Assembly (NCBI GenBank): GCA_913055825.1
Contig: CAJXKB010000008.1
Coordinates: 1-58,324 of the forward strand
From: an uncultured Bacteroidota bacterium
GTDB lineage: Bacteria; Bacteroidota; Bacteroidia; Bacteroidales; F082
Direction of reading: 5' to 3'
Length of the DNA stretch: 58,324 bases
Under the pieces are notes generated by a model that saw only the letters and a program-made list of their open reading frames with translations, was not told the origin of the DNA and did no database searches. Below are positions 55,501-58,324 of this stretch, piece by piece (positions within the stretch are counted from its first letter, which is position 1; each line of letters starts with the position of its first letter). The position numbers and the translations under genes were made by a program.

Positions 55501-56538
55501 CCTACCTTCACAGCACCGGACGTAACTTCCCAACAAACACTGACCTTTCAATTGGTGGTAAACGATGGCGTACTCAACTCGAACATCGCTACCGTAAACG
55601 TAGTGATTGTTCCGCTGGAAGCCGTACTCCAGGTTTCACCTTATCTGAACGACAGCCTTTTGTCGGTTGGGAGACGGCATGTTTCAATTTATTACAATGA
55701 TGCAGGACGTTGGACACCGCAAAATGTGTTGTCTTACGAAGAAGCCGGAGAAAGTTATTTTGCTGTTTGGCCCGGACAATGGATGATTTCGGTTGATCCC
55801 CTTGACGATAGCGCCGGATTCGTTTCCACTTTCAGCGGCGATGTGCCTTATTGGGCCGAAGAAAACGCTTTCCAGGTAACCGCAGGACAAATTAATCAAC
55901 AAGACATTCATCTCATAGCAGTAGCAGCTCAACAAACAGGAGATGGATCGATTGGTGGTGCTATTTATCATAATCCGGATACCATAACGGCAATGCGTAA
56001 TAGCATTGAACAGCTGGATGGGGGTCAATCGGATTTAACCCCGGCAGAAGGGGTGAGCATCTTTCTGTATCAAAAATCGAATGATGCCCTACTCGCTTCA
56101 AGACTTACCGACAAAGAGGGGAAATTTCGATTTGATAACCTACCCAATGCGGTTTACTACTTATCTGTCCAGTTGCCAGGCTATGACGAAAATGAGCATT
56201 GGGATGTTACTGTAAGTGATGACCAGACCGAGAATGACAGTGTAAATTTTGTTATCAACGAAGGAACGCAAACCATTTCAGATGTTGATGAGCAAATGGA
56301 TATGAACATTCATGTATATCCTAACCCAACCTCCGGGCAGCTTTACATAACCCGTGATGCAACACGTGAGAATAACGCAGAGCTGCATATTTACAGCGTA
56401 ACCGGAAAGCTGATGATTCATAAAAAGCTTAAGGATCTGACAAACAAAATTGATGTGAGTCACTTGACAAAAGGCCTTTACTTTATCAGGATTTCCAGCC
56501 AAAACAGCGTAATCACCCGAAAATTTATTAAACAGTAA
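52576..56538 (+). CDS. Giant secreted PKD-repeat protein with type IX sorting domain
   Basis: A 1320-residue surface or secreted protein. Signal peptide (about 1-25); a BIG2 Ig-like domain (27-105); an unrecognised region (about 210-350); seven tandem PKD-like units (355-1014); a carboxypeptidase-regulatory/SdrB-like domain (about 1120-1220); and a C-terminal type A sorting domain (about 1245-1320, starting VYPNPTSGQLYI and ending with a KFIKQ tail). The sorting domain directs export by the type IX system. The Asp-rich loops in each repeat suggest calcium binding and a role in adhesion or surface structure. Confidence 0.92.
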   Translation: MKTFTQFFAILSFLLGITLQNLDAQVAVTGVSLNKTTLILNLYESAQLTATISPSNATNQTVSWTSSNSSIVTVYNDGQVSASHDGVATVTVTTDDGNYTASCEITVKDDQAANIDSWSFSSESHQTSLSDETQKVTGFLPYGTDPSNLSVSDYQITPGASIVPLPETVHDYSDTVQFVVTSPDGTTQKTWKVSAMVLPDLRGTQKVELTFSTAPQGWIDDTVSWEESNIHFHIDYPNPADDTWPPSAAVGRDEDYSHKMGISLFPAKLRFYLEDTNKVIVAASMYIFENCADSCTYASFFGIGGYHKEYIDKMTREFHFINLKNVKAEQGIFQSSESSFSGITFWLANKDGSVNHQPVADAGPNQTVYSKDTVQLDGSASMDPDHDALSYAWLAPQGIILNNSSTVNPTFIAPNSMDTLHLHFTLTVTDHKSDPVADEVIITVIPTNHAPVADAGPNQTVAESDSVYLDGSASSDPDGDPLTYLWLAPGGIHLTDSTSATPAFKAPDVDQTTTFSFGLIVNDGLVNSTHDTVLITVENINHRPIAWIDMDQIQVDEGDSTYVEGHYSYDPDGDSLRFHWWAQDGSGIGFFDSTAMDVRIGVPMVDHDTTFEVYVKVSDGQLFSEPDTAYIHIMNFNSSPVAILQKHTSPVFDGDTVYLDGSSSYDADGDSLTYKWSGPKSVYLNKEGDSAWFVAPIVKTTTPFVFTLVVNDGHIDSPQDIDTIWVNHINHAPVAQAGYPITMFENDSSYLYGSLSYDYDGDSLSYSWKTPAGFWIADSTQADSRFVAPQVQHDTTFSLVLTVFDGQLYSSPDTCRVTVKNTNQAPVAAIVSTSQIFHGVTVNEGDTLWIDGSPSYDPDGDPITYDWAIPKAFDYYHYDSVKVMIVAPEVQETTSYDAALFVSDPTVRSAPDNFIIQVINGNKAPVADAGKDFSALSGRTVQLKGSGSYDADGDSLSYTWTAPTGIVLDDVHAVSPTFTAPDVTSQQTLTFQLVVNDGVLNSNIATVNVVIVPLEAVLQVSPYLNDSLLSVGRRHVSIYYNDAGRWTPQNVLSYEEAGESYFAVWPGQWMISVDPLDDSAGFVSTFSGDVPYWAEENAFQVTAGQINQQDIHLIAVAAQQTGDGSIGGAIYHNPDTITAMRNSIEQLDGGQSDLTPAEGVSIFLYQKSNDALLASRLTDKEGKFRFDNLPNAVYYLSVQLPGYDENEHWDVTVSDDQTENDSVNFVINEGTQTISDVDEQMDMNIHVYPNPTSGQLYITRDATRENNAELHIYSVTGKLMIHKKLKDLTNKIDVSHLTKGLYFIRISSQNSVITRKFIKQ
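53638..55617 (+). repeat. Seven tandem PKD-like protein repeats
   Basis: Units start at 53638, 53917, 54196, 54484, 54763, 55042 and 55339, mostly 279 bases (93 residues) apart, with 288- and 297-base variants. Each begins N-x-x-P-V/I-A and carries an S-x-D-x-D-G-D-x-L/I-x-Y/F-x-W core; the first unit has DPDHDAL in place of the usual core. DNA copies have diverged well past simple duplication, so this is an old protein repeat. Confidence 0.92.
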
Positions 56539-56546
56539 TAAGCTGT

Positions 56547-56578
56547 CCTTTCATGCCGCCGACCGGCGGCATGAAAGG
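56547..56578 (+). terminator. Strong hairpin terminator after the PKD-repeat gene
   Basis: Arms 56547-56561 and 56564-56578 are perfect 15-base reverse complements with only two bases between them; the GC-rich tip will open to a four-base loop. A short T-run (TTTAAT) follows. It starts 9 bases past the stop codon and should end that transcript. Confidence 0.75.
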
Positions 56579-56696
56579 TTTAATCAAAATAATTCAGTGG
56601 ACTTTACCCACTAAAAAACAAACCTGTCCCGTACAGAAACCACACGGGGGCGTATCTGAAAAGCCTTATGAGTAGGAAAACAACAAAAATTAAATT

Positions 56697-57047
56697 ATGA
56701 ATTGGTATTTAAAAGTTTTACAACAGTATGCTGACTTTAACGGTCGTGCAAGAAGAACGGAATTTTGGATGTTTGTTCTATTCAATATGATTTTTTCAAT
56801 CATCGCCAACGTATTGGATTATATGTTTGGCACCGTTTACATTTTCGCCGGCATTTACGGGTTGGCCATGCTTATTCCCGGTCTTGCCGTTTCGGTACGC
56901 CGTCTGCACGATGTGGGTAAAAGCGGTTGGATGATTCTTGTGAGCCTTATCCCCGTTATCGGCTTCATATGGCTTTTGGTACTTTATGTGACGGAAGGGA
57001 CCCCGGGCGAAAACCAATATGGCCCAAATCCAAAAGAAGAATTATAA
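56697..57047 (+). CDS. DUF805 inner-membrane protein
   Basis: A 116-residue membrane protein of the DUF805 family: start MNWYLKVLQQYADFNGRARR, three to four helices, and the typical RRLHDVGKSGWM segment (about 67-79). The family is widespread and has no established role. It lies after the strong hairpin at 56547-56578, so it probably has its own promoter. Confidence 0.92.
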   Translation: MNWYLKVLQQYADFNGRARRTEFWMFVLFNMIFSIIANVLDYMFGTVYIFAGIYGLAMLIPGLAVSVRRLHDVGKSGWMILVSLIPVIGFIWLLVLYVTEGTPGENQYGPNPKEEL

Positions 57048-57075
57048 TATCATAAATCAGAATTTAATCACAATC

Positions 57076-57108
57076 GTATCGCATTTGTCATTCAAATGCG
57101 ATGCTTTT
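57076..57108 (+). terminator. Hairpin terminator after the DUF805 gene
   Basis: A 12-bp stem (57076-57087 with 57093-57104, one G-U pair) around a five-base loop is followed by TTTT. It starts 29 bases past the DUF805 stop codon and lies before the next start codon at 57136. Confidence 0.65.
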
Positions 57109-57135
57109 GGTATCTAATCATTTAAAAAATTAACA

Positions 57136-58324
57136 ATGAAATATCTTTTTATCTTATTCGCCACTTTGCTATCGGTTACGGCTGTGTCAAAAAGTAAAGT
57201 CGCAACCCCTACCGGAGACTGGTTGCTAACCAAGGCTGTTGTAAACACACAAGAACAAGCGGTCAATTATCCGGTTTCTTTCACGGCAGAAGGAAAATTT
57301 ATGGTCATGGACCGGGAAATGGGTACATGGAAATTCAACAAAAAAGAAAAGGTAATGACCATTGCTTCCAAAATGTTTAAAAAGCTGGATGGGAAAAACC
57401 GGATATTGAGATCCAACAAGGAAGAAATGGTTCTCGAAAATCCGGTTTCGCATGTCACATTTTATTTCAAAAAAATGGACAAGGAAAAAATCGTCAAAGA
57501 AAATGCAGCTTCCGGCCTCATGGGAAGTTGGAAATATGTGGATAAAGACGCACCGGATATTCTTACAATTATCACGTTTCAAAAGCCCGATAATTTCAGC
57601 ATGCTTACAAAAGAACCCGGCGTACAATCGAAAAGCAGTGGCACCTGGATTTTCAATAAAAAAGAAAATACCCTTTCGTTGATTGGTCTCAGGAGAGAAG
57701 ATTTTTTGAGCGGGAAAAGTAAAATAATAAGTATTGGAAAAGACGGGGTCAGCCTCGAAAACAAAGGAGAATCGTACACCTTAAAAAGAATGCAGGAAAA
57801 CAAAAAAGCAATTGAAAGGCTTACCTACAAAAGTGATGACTTTTTTGATGCCGATGGAAACTTCAAATATGAAAATGACGAAGAGAAGTTGCCAACCGAA
57901 TGGCGTGAGCCTTCTGAAATGCTGGACTATTTAAAGGGAATTCATCAACTCATCTATCGGTACTCCGTATTAAATGAGGGCACCACGACCTTCAACACAA
58001 AAACATTGGTAGCCGGGATAAATACCAATGAAGCATCCCAATCGGTGAGTATCGATTACATTTTTAACGGGTATGATAAAAACAGTGCTTCCGCAGATAG
58101 AGAACTTCCCGATAATCAGATCAATATCTTTGACAATTACAATCGATTATATCCCGAAAAGGAAATGAGCTTCAGGGTAACCGGACAAGAAACCATTACC
58201 GTTCCGGCCGGAACTTTCCAATGTACGGTGATTGAAGCCGTAGGTGATTTTGACACCAACAAGAAACTCTGGATGATCGATGACAAACCGGGTGTTTATG
58301 CCAAAATTATTGAAGAAAACCCGG
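57136..58324 (+). CDS. Secreted protein with two lipocalin-like repeats, cut by the window edge
   Basis: An open frame from ATG 57136 runs to the window end without a stop (396 residues visible). Signal peptide about 1-19. Two similar blocks of about 80-100 residues follow, each starting G-x-W and containing GTWKFNKKE or GTWIFNKKE (about 67 and 174), the pattern of small lipocalin-like domains. A later region (about 250-395) has VPAGTFQCTVIEA and a WMIDDKPGVYAK segment, like periplasmic DUF3108-type folds. No function is assigned. The minus-strand frame at 57226-57627 is its shadow. Confidence 0.75.
   Translation, partial: MKYLFILFATLLSVTAVSKSKVATPTGDWLLTKAVVNTQEQAVNYPVSFTAEGKFMVMDREMGTWKFNKKEKVMTIASKMFKKLDGKNRILRSNKEEMVLENPVSHVTFYFKKMDKEKIVKENAASGLMGSWKYVDKDAPDILTIITFQKPDNFSMLTKEPGVQSKSSGTWIFNKKENTLSLIGLRREDFLSGKSKIISIGKDGVSLENKGESYTLKRMQENKKAIERLTYKSDDFFDADGNFKYENDEEKLPTEWREPSEMLDYLKGIHQLIYRYSVLNEGTTTFNTKTLVAGINTNEASQSVSIDYIFNGYDKNSASADRELPDNQINIFDNYNRLYPEKEMSFRVTGQETITVPAGTFQCTVIEAVGDFDTNKKLWMIDDKPGVYAKIIEENP

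Noticed and set aside
53638-55617. Regular spacing of about 279 bases looked like a tandem DNA repeat or array
   Set aside because: The period is a multiple of three, it stays in one long reading frame, and similarity is at protein level (PKD-like units). It is not a CRISPR or satellite.
57226-57627. Minus-strand frame of 133 codons
   Set aside because: It lies fully inside the plus-strand secreted protein, has biased Phe/His composition and no start context; it is a shadow frame.

Overview
The window reads as a chromosome segment of a Bacteroidota bacterium, most likely from the Bacteroidales/Marinilabiliales side of the phylum. The reasons are FtsX without an adjacent FtsE, the acpP-fabF-rnc-IPExxxVDY order, a short GT5-like protein followed by DUF4270 and glmS, a PorW/SprE-like type IX secretion lipoprotein, a secreted protein with a C-terminal type A sorting domain, a TonB-dependent receptor carrying a carboxypeptidase-regulatory domain, and promoters of the TTTG/TAnnTTTG type. 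Genes are tightly packed on both strands. I see no rRNA, tRNA, CRISPR array, transposase or phage gene. No stretch longer than 300 bases lacks a gene; the longest is 11320-11613.

Region 1 (1-7508) holds pth, a two-gene envelope unit, ftsX, a ComF-type phosphoribosyltransferase and a run of outer-membrane beta-barrel proteins. Region 2 (7560-15562) is the most interesting accessory block. It is a LacI-controlled sugar locus with a TonB-dependent receptor that has no SusD partner, a uridine-kinase-like P-loop kinase, a SLC45/GPH-type transporter and a GH13_18 sucrose-phosphorylase-family enzyme. Together these suggest uptake of a sucrose-like glucoside across both membranes and its phosphorolysis. 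In layout it resembles the Xanthomonas sux locus, with a phosphorylase in place of amylosucrase.

Region 3 (15592-30969) is mostly housekeeping: fabH, rpmF, DUF177, proline dehydrogenase, a GT5-like protein without its donor-site motif, a DUF4270 lipoprotein, glmS, a large lamin-tail-domain protein, asd, ribF, a START-domain protein, a C69 peptidase, a HIT protein and greA. Region 4 (31084-35247) has a PorW/SprE-like lipoprotein, bactofilin, an AtpZ-like protein and two small membrane proteins, but no ATP synthase subunits follow.

Region 5 (35428-47082) has an M23 peptidase, dxr, rseP, a HAD protein, a YgbA-type cysteine protein, rlmN, a threonine-aldolase-family gene, rnc/fabF/acpP, purN and an isolated WlbA/WbpB-like sugar dehydrogenase. 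Region 6 (47292-58324) is a LytS/LytTR-type two-component pair followed on the same strand by an OmpA-domain protein, a Met-rich secreted protein, a 1320-residue secreted protein with seven PKD-like repeats, a DUF805 protein and a secreted protein cut by the window edge. Function calls rest on motif recognition and family memory; no database search was run.
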